The notes: generated by a model not told the origin, from the sequence alone. Positions 54,131 to 63,333 are shown, numbered from the stretch's first letter. The stretch: 64,000 nt of DNA from an uncultured Caldilineaceae bacterium (GCA_958295915.1 OY282381.1:4238722-4302721); one strand, 5' to 3'. Made by a program: numbers and translations.

Positions 54131-54799
54131 GTGAGTCAATTTGCCAGATTAGTCTGCCTGAGCGGACCCGACGCGGGCACAGAATATGAACTCTCCACAG
54201 AAACCATCCTGATCGGACGATCCGCGAACGCCGATGTAACGCTGAACGACGGCTACGCCAGTCGTCAACACACGGAGCTGCACCGCATTGACAACGCGTA
54301 CCGGCTGCACGATCTGGAAAGCAAGAACGGCGTCTTCGTCAACGGCAGTCGTCTCGGATCGGGTGCAACTGCCTGGCTGGAGGACGGAGACGAACTGCAA
54401 TTCGCCTCGACTCGCTTCCGTTTTCACGACCCGTCTGCAACGATCACCGCGCCGTTTCTGGCAGCTGTGCAGGAAACCGGGATCCGCGTGGATCCAGCGA
54501 CCCGGCAGGTTTTCATCGACGGCCAGGCGCTCGTCCCTCCTCTGAGCGTCAAGCAGTTCGATCTGCTCTGCTATCTCTACCAGAATCGTGGCCGGGTCGT
54601 AAGCAAAGATGAGCTGGCCAATCAGATCTGGGCAGAGGTCAATGGCGATGTGTACGACGCCAGCATCGATCGTATGGTAAGCAGGGTGCGCAGCCGCATT
54701 GAGACCGCGTCGCCTGTGCCAAAGAACACCCTTCAAGATAACGCAGCTCGTTATATCGTGACCATCCGCGGCTACGGCTATCAGTTCACAGATCAGTAG
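54131..54799 (+). CDS. FHA domain fused to OmpR-type winged-helix DNA-binding domain
   Basis: 222 aa from a GTG at 54131 (GGAG 11 bases upstream). Residues about 5-100 are an FHA domain with the phosphothreonine-binding residues in LIGRSANADV, YASRQHTELH and SKNGVFVNGS. Residues about 120-222 are a Trans_reg_C winged helix (PPLSVKQFDLLCYLYQNRGR, SIDRMVSRVRSRIE, YIVTIRGYGYQF). The combination reads a phosphothreonine and binds DNA. It is the natural target of the divergent Ser/Thr kinase. It lacks the receiver domain of OmpR proteins. Confidence 0.9.
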   Translation: MSQFARLVCLSGPDAGTEYELSTETILIGRSANADVTLNDGYASRQHTELHRIDNAYRLHDLESKNGVFVNGSRLGSGATAWLEDGDELQFASTRFRFHDPSATITAPFLAAVQETGIRVDPATRQVFIDGQALVPPLSVKQFDLLCYLYQNRGRVVSKDELANQIWAEVNGDVYDASIDRMVSRVRSRIETASPVPKNTLQDNAARYIVTIRGYGYQFTDQ

Positions 54800-55104
54800 C
54801 GGCTCCGCAGCCATCGAAAGACCTTGTCCGCTCTGATGTTCTGGTCGGGTATACGAAAAAGACAGACTGTTGCGGAGAGACACTTGCGCTGGTCGATGAA
54901 CCTCTATCCCACAACTCCAAATTCCTTCCCCTCAACCACCCACGTACTTGCGCAGAACAGAACGCGATTCGCTGCCTTCTGTAAGGCAAAACGCGGACAA
55001 GCGTAGGCAAACAGTCCGGTTTGCGTTGCAGAACGTTCAGATACAGAGCCGCGCGCTTGGTTTATCCTTGAGATACTACTTCCACGATTCCGAAGCGAAA
55101 GGAT
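54800..55104. other. Intergenic region before the ECF sigma gene
   Basis: 305 bases. No gene and no clear hairpin terminator found. A promoter is expected near 55050 but the boxes are not convincing. Confidence 0.45.
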
Positions 55105-55791
55105 ATGCAAGTGGCAGCGATTGACAGCGCTATTGCCCTACGGAAAGAAGATACGGGCGCCGCACGGAAACGAAATGAAAACGGCGCGCCTCTCTTGACA
55201 CAGTCGCAGATGACATCCGCAGTTCTCAACTTCATCCCTGCCGCCAGAGCTGGGGATGAGCAGGCCTTTCAAGGATTGGTCGAGGCGCACTGGAGCCTGG
55301 CGGTGTATTTGGCTCGACAGATTCTAAAAACCGAGGAAGCGGCTGCGGACGCAGTGCAGGACGCGCTCATAAAAGTCTACCAAGCCCTGCCTCGCTTCCA
55401 GGACGGTAACTTCCGTGCCTGGCTGCTGCGGATCGTCTCCAATACTTGCTACGACCACTTACGACGCCAGAAACGACAGCCGGCTGTGAGCCTTGAACAA
55501 CTGATGGATGACTATCAGCTCGATGCGCCAGATTGGCGGGGCGACCAAGACCCAGAGAAACGCGCAGTGCGTCAGGAACAACTGGAGCTTCTTACGCGCA
55601 TGATCAGACAACTGCCGGCCTGGTCCCGGGATGTGGTGATACTCGTGGATATCCACGGCTATGATTACGGCGAGGCTGCGGCGTTCCTGGATCTGCCCCT
55701 GGGCACCGTCAAATCCCGCCTGAGCCGCGCCCGCGCCAACCTGCGCGCTCAGCTGGTCTCGCTGGATCCGCTCCGTGAACCGCCGATCTGA
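55105..55791 (+). CDS. ECF-type RNA polymerase sigma factor (sigma-70 family)
   Basis: 228 aa. Sigma region 2: ADAVQDALIKVYQALPRFQD and FRAWLLRIVSNTCYDHLRRQ. Region 4: RDVVILVDIHGYDYGEAAAF and LPLGTVKSRLSRARANLRAQ. The first 40 residues are an unusual extension; a GTG at 55111 has better spacing from AAAGG. It would direct polymerase to a stress or envelope regulon. No anti-sigma gene follows. It is placed after the FHA regulator on the same strand. Confidence 0.9.
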   Translation: MQVAAIDSAIALRKEDTGAARKRNENGAPLLTQSQMTSAVLNFIPAARAGDEQAFQGLVEAHWSLAVYLARQILKTEEAAADAVQDALIKVYQALPRFQDGNFRAWLLRIVSNTCYDHLRRQKRQPAVSLEQLMDDYQLDAPDWRGDQDPEKRAVRQEQLELLTRMIRQLPAWSRDVVILVDIHGYDYGEAAAFLDLPLGTVKSRLSRARANLRAQLVSLDPLREPPI

Positions 55792-55827
55792 TTCCTGCCG
55801 AGCGCGCTCCACCGGCAAGCGCATGCC

Positions 55828-57000
55828 TTATGCGACGGTCTGGCTCAGTTTCACAATGCCTGCCCGTAGCTTTTCGATGTCCGTCTCATCGTTGAAAAAG
55901 TGGGAAGACACGCGCAACAGATCCGGATCCAGCACAGAGCGAATGCGCACGCCACCCTTTGCCAACCGCTCGACGGCGTCTGTCGGGGCTACGCCGTCGA
56001 TAGTAAAGCTGGTCAGCCCTGCCTGGGTCGGCGTCTGAACCACTCGCACACCGGGGATAGCGGATAGAACTTCCCGGGTATGTCGGGTGATCGTCTGTGT
56101 GCGGTCGTATATCCAGTCGAGCCCCAGCTCTTCCAGCCATTGCAAGCCAGTCCACATCCCGGCTATCGCTGGTCGATAAATCGTGCCGACTTCATAGCGG
56201 GCGGCGCCGGGACTGGGCAGAAAGACGCCGCTCTCATCGAAGGCCTCGCCGTCCCGCAGGCTGGGATAGCCCACATACGTCTGGAGCAGATCCCCCAGCC
56301 GCTCCTTGTTGACGTACAGCGCGCCGACGCCCTCCGGCCCGCACAGCCACTTCTGGCCGGGAATCGCATAGAAATCAGTCTGCAGCGCCTGCATGTCGAG
56401 GGGAATGGCCCCCCCGGACTGCGCGCCGTCCACAGCAATCAACCCGCCATGCCGATGAACAAGGGCCGCGATCCGAGCTACCGGCAGGACCGCGCCGGTC
56501 TTCCAGGAAACGTGGGCGACTGAGACGAGTCGGGTGCGGGCGCCGATGGCGCGCTCGAACTTGCGTAAGAGCGCACTGTCATCGTCGTCCATACTGAGGG
56601 GAACTACCCGAACGTTGAGATGAAAGCGGCGAGCCGCCGCGTAGACCGGCAACAGCCCGCCAGGGTGCTCCCAGGAGGTTGTGACGATTTCGTCGCCGGG
56701 CCGATAGCGCACACCCCAGGTGGCGATGTTCATGCCGTCGGTTGTGTGATGCGTGAGGGCGATTTCAGCGGCTGCGCAGCCCAGTACGCGGGCAAACCCA
56801 GCGCGCAGCTTGGCAGCGATAGCCTGGTTGGATCCCCCGATGCTGAAATCCAGCCGGCCATCTGTCAACTGGCGGCGGTTCGCCTCCTCGATCGTTGCGG
56901 CCACCGCGCAGCTAAGAGGCCCATAGCTTCCTGTGTTGAGATAGGCCGTCTCCTGCACTGCTGGAAACTCATTTCTGACTTGTGTAAGGTTTGGTTGCAT
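55828..57000 (-). CDS. Class V aminotransferase (cysteine desulfurase/isopenicillin-N epimerase-like)
   Basis: 390 aa. YLNTGSYGPLS at the start, HHTTDGMNIATWG, VSWKTGAVLPV, IAVDGAQSGGAIPLDM (PLP Asp) and the Schiff-base lysine in FYAIPGQKWLCGPEG are those of class V PLP enzymes. The active-site cysteine loop of true desulfurases is not evident. The reaction is unknown, possibly lyase or epimerase. AAGG lies upstream of the ATG. Confidence 0.86.
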   Translation of the reverse strand: MQPNLTQVRNEFPAVQETAYLNTGSYGPLSCAVAATIEEANRRQLTDGRLDFSIGGSNQAIAAKLRAGFARVLGCAAAEIALTHHTTDGMNIATWGVRYRPGDEIVTTSWEHPGGLLPVYAAARRFHLNVRVVPLSMDDDDSALLRKFERAIGARTRLVSVAHVSWKTGAVLPVARIAALVHRHGGLIAVDGAQSGGAIPLDMQALQTDFYAIPGQKWLCGPEGVGALYVNKERLGDLLQTYVGYPSLRDGEAFDESGVFLPSPGAARYEVGTIYRPAIAGMWTGLQWLEELGLDWIYDRTQTITRHTREVLSAIPGVRVVQTPTQAGLTSFTIDGVAPTDAVERLAKGGVRIRSVLDPDLLRVSSHFFNDETDIEKLRAGIVKLSQTVA

Positions 57001-57037
57001 TGTCTACGATCTCGCCTTTTCAATTACAAATTAGGAA

Positions 57038-57991
57038 TTAACCGCTAAAGGCCCATTGATTGGGTCCATGGGTTTGCAGATACAGATCGACCGCAGCCGA
57101 TGGCTCCTTTCGCAGCGCCATCGGCTGGTGACGCAGCCACTGGCCGAAATCGCTGGCCCAGGGCTGCGCGTCCTCAACTGTGCGCAGATACAGTTTGGCG
57201 ATAGCTCCGCCCTCGGACAGCAGCCCCCTCTCTTGGAAGGCCCGCGCAACCCGCGCGCGGTCGTAGGCTAAAAGTCGAAAGCGCGGTTGCCAGGCCTTTT
57301 GGCCGCTCTTCTCTATCAAGTCCAGCAACAGATACTGCGCCCGCGGATCGCCGTTGTACGGCATACCGACGCTGCCGGGGTTGAGAACCCGCTGTTGGCA
57401 GGGCTGGATCTGCGTAGTCGCGCCCAACAGTGGCGCGCAATTCAACTCTGCGGAGGCGCTCCCACCCCGCAGCCCTGTAAACGTGCGATCAAGCGGCTGG
57501 TGGGTGTGGCCGCAAATTAAAACAGGTTCGTCATAGATCGCGATCTTCAGCGCGATTTCCTCTGCCTCTACGCCGGGATAGATACCGACAAACGGATCGC
57601 CCGGCAGACCGTGGAACAGCCGTATCGGCGGCGCGTCTTCGATCTCAATGAGCAGGTCGTGGGGTAGGCTGCGCAGATAGTTGATATCCTGCGGGCGCAG
57701 ATGCTCCCACGTCCAGTAGATGAGGGGAAAGCGGCGCGGTTCGTCGAAGGGCGGCCAGATGTCCGGCGTGTTGAGCAGACCGAGAATCAGGTCGTGGTTC
57801 CCCTGAACAGAGAGCCAGTCCCGCTCACGCAGCAGATCCAGCGCCTCAACCGTCCACGGGCAGCGGTTGATCAGATCACCCAACAGAAAGACTGCATCCG
57901 GGGTTTGCTGGTCTATGTCATGCAGAACGGCTTCCAGAGCCGGCAGATTGCCGTGAATATCGCCCAGAAAGGCCAGGCGCAGACGACTCAT
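57038..57991 (-). CDS. Metallophosphatase (calcineurin-like phosphoesterase), paralogue 1
   Basis: 317 aa from the ATG at 57991; the open frame upstream lies in the neighbouring gene. Metal motifs: FLGDIHGN, LLGDLINR, QGNHD, HGLPGD and CGHTHQP. A palindromic repeat (57417-57440) is translated in frame as part of a loop ([13 protein letters not shown]) after the GHTH motif, just before NPGSVGMPYNG. Its ATG overlaps the TGA of paralogue 2, so the two are coupled. Confidence 0.87.
   Translation of the reverse strand: MSRLRLAFLGDIHGNLPALEAVLHDIDQQTPDAVFLLGDLINRCPWTVEALDLLRERDWLSVQGNHDLILGLLNTPDIWPPFDEPRRFPLIYWTWEHLRPQDINYLRSLPHDLLIEIEDAPPIRLFHGLPGDPFVGIYPGVEAEEIALKIAIYDEPVLICGHTHQPLDRTFTGLRGGSASAELNCAPLLGATTQIQPCQQRVLNPGSVGMPYNGDPRAQYLLLDLIEKSGQKAWQPRFRLLAYDRARVARAFQERGLLSEGGAIAKLYLRTVEDAQPWASDFGQWLRHQPMALRKEPSAAVDLYLQTHGPNQWAFSG
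57417..57440 (+). repeat. Family A palindromic repeat (copy 5), inside metallophosphatase gene
   Basis: GTCGCGCCCAACAGTGGCGC, read in frame on the minus strand between two conserved metallophosphatase motifs without breaking the gene. Confidence 0.75.
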
Positions 57992-59022
57992 GTTGACTGT
58001 GTTGCGCGCAGTGGATCCCGCTCGCTCACGTAGCGGTCTCGTCCGGTCGCGTCGTTGTAGGCCGCAAAGGCCCGACGGATATCTGCATCGGGGTCCTGTC
58101 CGTTTGCCCGACACCAGCGGAAATAGCTGATGATTTCCGGTTTGGCGGTCACGAGTTCCCAGTAAAAAAGTTGGGCAATGACGCCGCCGGCCTCCAGCAG
58201 CCCTTCCGTGAAAAAAGCCTCGAGCGCCGGGCGCCGGTCATAGGGCGCCCGCTGATGCAAAACCTTCCAGCCGCCCAGCTCCTCACTTTCCGGCACAGAC
58301 TCCATCAAGGCGAATTGGGCCGCGTGGTCGCCGTTGAGGGGGAGACCGATGCTGCCGGGATTCATCAGATGCCAGTGACGACCGGGCGCGCGGCATTCGC
58401 CTCCAAAATGGAAGGGTTCTTCCGACTTGGTTTCAGGGAGCGATTCAACATTTCCGTCGTAGTCGTATGCGCCGCTTTCGTGTGGGTCTGTCAGCGGGTC
58501 CACGGACGCAAGTTTGAAGAGATGCCTGTCCACCTGCACATGGGTGTGAGCAGAAATGATTGTGCGCTCCTGAACGGTATCGATCTCAGGAAGAATTTTT
58601 TCCCCTGACATCGTCTGATAGAAACCCACCCGATTGCGACCCGGCACCCCGTGGGCGACCCGAATCGGCTGGGTGCCGGGAAAGCACAGGGTGCGTTCAT
58701 CTGGCAGGGCAGCCAGATAGTTGGCCTGATCGGCGCGTATCCGCTTCACCAGCCAGTGAAGACTTCCCCAGCGTTCCGAGTTCTCCGCCCCTTTGGGCGC
58801 GCGTTTCGTGCCAAAATCGAGCAGGTAGAACTCATGGTTTCCACGAATGACCGCCCAATCGGACGCACGCACAGTCTCGATGACGCTGCAGTTATATGGT
58901 ATAGGGTTGATCATATCTCCGTCGAGAACGACATAATCCGGCTGCAGCCGTTCCAGTTCAGCCTGAACAGCCTGCAAAGCGGGCAGATTTCCGTGAATGT
59001 CGGCAAGTACAGCCAGGCGCAT
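57988..59022 (-). CDS. Metallophosphatase (calcineurin-like phosphoesterase), paralogue 2
   Basis: 344 aa. Metal motifs: VLADIHGN, LDGDMINP, RGNHEFYL, AHGVPGRN and SAHTHVQ, then NPGSIGLPLNGDHAAQF. It shares architecture with the downstream paralogue, and both end in a helical domain of about 90 residues (EGLLEAGGVIAQLFYWELVT here, ERGLLSEGGAIAKLYLRTVE there). Its stop overlaps the next start. Substrate unknown; a cytoplasmic phosphodiesterase or nucleotide phosphatase is likely. Confidence 0.87.
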   Translation of the reverse strand: MRLAVLADIHGNLPALQAVQAELERLQPDYVVLDGDMINPIPYNCSVIETVRASDWAVIRGNHEFYLLDFGTKRAPKGAENSERWGSLHWLVKRIRADQANYLAALPDERTLCFPGTQPIRVAHGVPGRNRVGFYQTMSGEKILPEIDTVQERTIISAHTHVQVDRHLFKLASVDPLTDPHESGAYDYDGNVESLPETKSEEPFHFGGECRAPGRHWHLMNPGSIGLPLNGDHAAQFALMESVPESEELGGWKVLHQRAPYDRRPALEAFFTEGLLEAGGVIAQLFYWELVTAKPEIISYFRWCRANGQDPDADIRRAFAAYNDATGRDRYVSERDPLRATQST

Positions 59023-59274
59023 GGGAACGATTGTAAGTTGTAAGTCGAAATTTCAGTCGCAGGGCCACTTTTCACCTTATGCTACCCGGTGGAAAGAAAA
59101 GCGTCAAACGGGAGCGGTCAGGAAATCACAGTGGACTGCGCGCAAGTGGTTGTGGAGACGCTACGCGGGTTTGCAGTTGACAATAAGAAGGGCGACAATG
59201 ACAGTGCGGCCATCTGATCTTGGGAGGCGCCCACCTGAATTTTCCACCTGCGCCGCAGCGGTAGGATAGCGCAC

Positions 59275-62200
59275 ATGCCAACTCTCAACCTCAAACCCAC
59301 GCACAAGCCCATCAGAGAATACTACGCCGCGCTCGAGCGCTTCGACCGCCTCGGCGTCAGCCATGAAAGCGCGGCGCGCGCCGCCTTTCAAGCCTTGCTC
59401 GAACACTGCGCGCGGCAGTGCGCCTGGACCCTGGTACCTGAACACGCCATCGCGCCTCTTTCGAGTAGAGGCGCATCGAACACTGCGCGCGGCAACAAGC
59501 GCATCATAGTTGACGGCGCCCTGATCGACGATTTCCAGTTGCCCCATGGCATCTGGGAGGCGAAGGACATCCATGACGACCTGCTGACCGCAGCGCGGCG
59601 CAAGTTCGAGGCCGGCTATCCGCATGACAACATCCTCTTCCAGACGCCGCAACGCGCCATCCTGTGGCAGAACGGGCGTCAGGTTCTCGACGCCGACCTG
59701 AGCGGCCCGGCGCAGCTGATCGGGGTACTGGAAGCCTTCTTCGGCTATCGTCCGCAGGAGTACGCCGCCTGGGAGGAGGCTGTCGCGCAGTGCAAAGACA
59801 GAGTGCCGGACATCGGGCGCGGCCTGGCGCTGTTGATCCACAAGGAGCGGCAGAGCAACAGCCGCTTTGCCACGGCCTTTGGCGATTTTCTGGAGAAATG
59901 TCGCCAATCGATCAACCCCAACCTCTCTGAAGCGGCGGTCGAGGAGATGCTGATACAGCATCTGTTGACCGAGCGTCTGTTCCGCACCGTCTTCAACAAC
60001 CCCGACTTCACGCGGCGCAATGTCATCGCCAATGAGATCGAGAACGTGATCGACGCGCTCACATCGCAGTCGTTCAGTCGTCGTGATTTTCTCCACAGCC
60101 TGGATCGTTTCTACGTGGTCATCGAGCGCGTGGCCGCAACCATCAACGATTTTTCGCAGAAGCAGCATTTTCTCAACACGGTCTACGAGCAGTTTTTCCA
60201 GGGGTTTTCAGTCAAGGTGGCCGATACGCATGGCATCGTCTACACGCCGCAGCCGATCGTCGATTTCATGGCGCAAAGCGTTGCCCACATCCTGCAGAGC
60301 GAGTTTGGGCGTTCGCTATCCGACCCCGGCGTGCATATCATCGACCCGTTCGTGGGCACGGGCAACTTCATCGTGCGCCTGATGCGGGAGATACGCCGGA
60401 CCGCTCTGGAGGACAAATACAGGTCGGAGCTGCACTGCAACGAGGTGATGCTGCTGCCCTCCTACATCGCCAGCCTGAACATCGAGCATGAATTTTATGC
60501 CGCAACCGATACGTATCAGCCCTTTGAAGGCATCTGTCTGGTGGATACCTTCGACCTGGCGGAGGACCGACAGCTGCCGCTGTGCGCGCCTGCGAACACG
60601 CAGCGCCTGGATACGCAGAAGCGGACGCCGATGTTCGTGGTGATCGGCAATCCGCCTTACAACGTGGGCCAGGTCAACGAGAACGACAACAACAAGAACC
60701 GCAAATATGAGACGCTGGACAAGCGGGTGGCGGAGACCTACGCGCAAGCCTCGAAGGCGACCAATAAGAACAAACTCTCCGACCCGTATGTGAAGGCGAT
60801 TCGCTGGGCGTCGGACCGCATTGGCGAGGAAGGGATTGTCGCCTTTATCACCAACAACAGCTTTCTCGACGCTGTGGCGTTTGATGGCATGCGGAAACAT
60901 CTGGCAGACGATTTCGATACCCTGTACAGTCTCGATTTGGGCGGGAATGCGCGCAAGGGCTTGAAGGTCTCGGATGCCAATGTATTCGGCATTCGGGTGG
61001 GGGTAAGCATCAACCTGTTTGTGAAGCGTAGGGGCGGGCAACCACAAGGCCAGCTATCCCGTATCTTCTACTATCGAACCGACGACCTGTGGGACAAAAA
61101 GCGAAAATTCGACTTTCTGCATGCACGCCAACACGCAGGCAATATCGAGTGGCGAGAGATCAGGCCGGACAGGCGACACACCTGGCTGACAGAGGGACTC
61201 CACGCCGAATTTGAGAGCTTCATCCCGCTGGGAGGCAAGGACGCGAAGGCGTCAAAAGGCGAGGCGGTGGATGTGATTTTTCACACCTTTAGCAACGGCG
61301 TTCAAACCGGTCGGGATGCCTGGGCGTGTAATTTCAACCGCGACGCGCTCACAGAGAACATGAAGCGGACAATTGACACCTACAATGAACAGGTGTTCAG
61401 GTGGAAAGGGCAGGCAAATCAGGGTGCAAACGTCGATGATTTTGTGGTCTATGATGATAAGAAAATCAAGTGGAGTTCAAGCTTAAAACAGAAATTGAAG
61501 GGCAGGCAAATCGCAGAATTTACCGAAGCAAAAATCCGACAATCTCTCTACCGTCCTTTCACGAAAACGAATCTGTTCTTTGATCGAATTCTAACCCACC
61601 GAGTTTTTATTTTTCCATCCATCTTCCCCACAGCGCAGACCGAAACGGAAAACCGGGTGATAATCGTCAGCGATCATGGTTTCCGCGCAGATTTCACCAC
61701 GCTGATGACGAACCTGATTCCCGACCTTCACGCACTCGCGGCAAGTGACGGCTTTCAATGCTTTCCCTTCTACGTCTACGACGAGGACGGGACAAACCGC
61801 CGCGAGAACATCACCGATTGGGCCTTGGCGCAGTTCCGCAGGCAGTACAGCGACGATGCCATCGGGAAATGGGACATCTTCCATTATGTCTACGGCCTGC
61901 TGCACCATCCGCACTACCGCGAGCGCTACCAGGCCAACCTCAAACGCGACTTGCCGCGCCTGCCCTTTGCCCCGGACTTCCGGGCCTTTGCCCAAGCCGG
62001 CGCGCGTCTGGCCGAAATCCACGTCGGCTATGAAGAGATGCCCGTCTATCCCCTGACAGTCAGCGAAAACCCGGATCTGCCGCTCGATTGGCGCGTCGAG
62101 AAGATGAAACTCTCCCGAGACAAAACACAGCTCCAATATAACGATTTCCTGACACTGGGCGGGATTCCAGCAAAAGCGTTACACTATCGGCTGGGCAGCC

Positions 62201-62385
62201 GCTCGGCCCTAGCATGGATCATCGACCAGTACCGCGTCAAGACAGACAAACGCAGCGGCATCGTCAACGACCCCAACCGCGCCGACGACCCGCGTTACAT
62301 CGTCAACCTGATCGGGAAGGTGATCAGCGTCAGCCTGGAGACGGTGGAGATTGTAGACGGCTTGCCGGCGTTGAGGACGGTTTGA
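59275..62385 (+). CDS. Single-chain restriction-modification enzyme (N-6 adenine methylase with nuclease domain)
   Basis: 1036 aa. N-terminal PD-(D/E)XK-like nuclease: LIDDFQLPHGIWEAKD at about 82-97. A helical linker follows. The methylase core has motif I VHIIDPFVGTGNFIVRLM (about 354-371) and motif IV VIGNPPYNVG (about 456-465). The last 350 residues are probably the target-recognition part. No helicase motifs are seen, so it is nearer type IIG/IIL than the ATP-driven type ISP enzymes, whose nuclease and methylase it resembles. No separate specificity gene is present. A palindromic insert occupies residues 59-69. Confidence 0.85.
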   Translation: MPTLNLKPTHKPIREYYAALERFDRLGVSHESAARAAFQALLEHCARQCAWTLVPEHAIAPLSSRGASNTARGNKRIIVDGALIDDFQLPHGIWEAKDIHDDLLTAARRKFEAGYPHDNILFQTPQRAILWQNGRQVLDADLSGPAQLIGVLEAFFGYRPQEYAAWEEAVAQCKDRVPDIGRGLALLIHKERQSNSRFATAFGDFLEKCRQSINPNLSEAAVEEMLIQHLLTERLFRTVFNNPDFTRRNVIANEIENVIDALTSQSFSRRDFLHSLDRFYVVIERVAATINDFSQKQHFLNTVYEQFFQGFSVKVADTHGIVYTPQPIVDFMAQSVAHILQSEFGRSLSDPGVHIIDPFVGTGNFIVRLMREIRRTALEDKYRSELHCNEVMLLPSYIASLNIEHEFYAATDTYQPFEGICLVDTFDLAEDRQLPLCAPANTQRLDTQKRTPMFVVIGNPPYNVGQVNENDNNKNRKYETLDKRVAETYAQASKATNKNKLSDPYVKAIRWASDRIGEEGIVAFITNNSFLDAVAFDGMRKHLADDFDTLYSLDLGGNARKGLKVSDANVFGIRVGVSINLFVKRRGGQPQGQLSRIFYYRTDDLWDKKRKFDFLHARQHAGNIEWREIRPDRRHTWLTEGLHAEFESFIPLGGKDAKASKGEAVDVIFHTFSNGVQTGRDAWACNFNRDALTENMKRTIDTYNEQVFRWKGQANQGANVDDFVVYDDKKIKWSSSLKQKLKGRQIAEFTEAKIRQSLYRPFTKTNLFFDRILTHRVFIFPSIFPTAQTETENRVIIVSDHGFRADFTTLMTNLIPDLHALAASDGFQCFPFYVYDEDGTNRRENITDWALAQFRRQYSDDAIGKWDIFHYVYGLLHHPHYRERYQANLKRDLPRLPFAPDFRAFAQAGARLAEIHVGYEEMPVYPLTVSENPDLPLDWRVEKMKLSRDKTQLQYNDFLTLGGIPAKALHYRLGSRSALAWIIDQYRVKTDKRSGIVNDPNRADDPRYIVNLIGKVISVSLETVEIVDGLPALRTV
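59399..59494 (+). repeat. 19-bp direct repeat enclosing a family B palindrome inside the R-M gene
   Basis: TCGAACACTGCGCGCGGCA occurs at 59399-59417 and 59476-59494. The family B palindrome GCGCCTCTTTCGAGTAGAGG plus CGCA lies at 59452-59475. The insert encodes APLSSRGASNTARG and keeps the frame open. Confidence 0.8.
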
Positions 62386-62392
62386 AAACAAC

Positions 62393-62451
62393 GCAAAGGC
62401 GCGGAGCCGCCGGGACACACTGAACTCCCTGGTTTTTCTTTGCGCCTTTGC
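62393..62451. repeat. Hairpin after the R-M gene (family H repeat)
   Basis: GCAAAGGCGC (62393-62402) pairs with GCGCCTTTGC (62442-62451). The right half (TTTCTTTGCG to CGACATTGCG) is shared with 16447-16487. It may serve as a terminator for the R-M gene. Confidence 0.55.
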
Positions 62452-62528
62452 GACATTGCGTTGTCTTCTCATTCCCGCCCACAGTTGACAAGCAGACTGC
62501 CAATCGCTAAGATCGGGGAAAGGTTGTT

Positions 62529-62552
62529 TTGCGCGCTACTGTGGAGCGCGAC
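62529..62552 (-). repeat. Family A palindromic repeat (copy 6, inverted)
   Basis: TTGCGCGCTACTGTGGAGCG followed by CGAC, the diverged reverse complement of the other copies, 50 bases before the SRAP gene. Confidence 0.6.
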
Positions 62553-62602
62553 ATCGCGGTTTGCCAATCGTTACGCTCAGTTTACTTCGTCGGAGGGAGA
62601 GT

Positions 62603-63271
62603 ATGTGCGGTCGTTTTGTCCTGCGAGCCTCGCCGGAACAGCTACAGAGTCTCTTTGAGCTGGCGGAAGCGCCGCGCTCCGAGCCTCGCTATAATATAGC
62701 GCCTACCCAACCCGTTCTCTCTGTGCGCGCAAGCCCATATACCGGCAAACGGGAGGCGACATTTTTGAATTGGGGACTGATTCCATCCTGGGCGCAAGAT
62801 CCGAAGATCGGCTACCGGATGATCAACGCCCGCTCGGAAACAGCAGCGGAGAAGCCATCGTTCCGCGCGGCCTTCAAATACCGGCGCTGCATCGTGCCAG
62901 CTGATGGATTCTACGAGTGGAAAAAGGAAAACGGCGGCAAACAACCCTATCTGATCGCTCTGAAGTCGGGCGCAGTATTTGGCATCGCCGGCCTGTGGGA
63001 GCGCTGGGAGCGGGAAGGTTCAGTGATCGAGTCCTGCACCCTGCTGACAACAGGGCCAAACGAACTTCTGGCATCGGTCCACAACCGTATGCCGGTCATT
63101 CTGGAGCCAGAAGACTATGATGAGTGGCTCGATCAGAGTGTGCAGAAAGCAGATTCGTTGCTGCATCTGATGCGGCCATGCACCGGCGCGGCTATGCAGG
63201 TTGTGCCTGTCAGCACAGTTGTCAACAACCCGCGCAACGAAGACCCGGCCTGTGTCGCGCCAATCGGCTAA
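62603..63271 (+). CDS. SRAP family protein (SOS response-associated peptidase, YedK/HMCES)
   Basis: 222 aa from the ATG at 62603 preceded by GGAGGGA. The catalytic cysteine directly follows the initiator Met (MCGRFVLRASPEQLQ), as the family requires after Met removal. ARSETAAEKPSFR, RCIVPADGFYEWKK and HNRMPVIL are the other conserved blocks, with the catalytic Glu in YEW. It crosslinks to abasic sites in single-stranded DNA to protect them. Confidence 0.95.
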   Translation: MCGRFVLRASPEQLQSLFELAEAPRSEPRYNIAPTQPVLSVRASPYTGKREATFLNWGLIPSWAQDPKIGYRMINARSETAAEKPSFRAAFKYRRCIVPADGFYEWKKENGGKQPYLIALKSGAVFGIAGLWERWEREGSVIESCTLLTTGPNELLASVHNRMPVILEPEDYDEWLDQSVQKADSLLHLMRPCTGAAMQVVPVSTVVNNPRNEDPACVAPIG

Positions 63272-63333
63272 TTGTCAGTGGCTAGTGACCACTGGCAACT
63301 GCAGTTCTCACTTCTCACCGAGGCCCGATTTCT

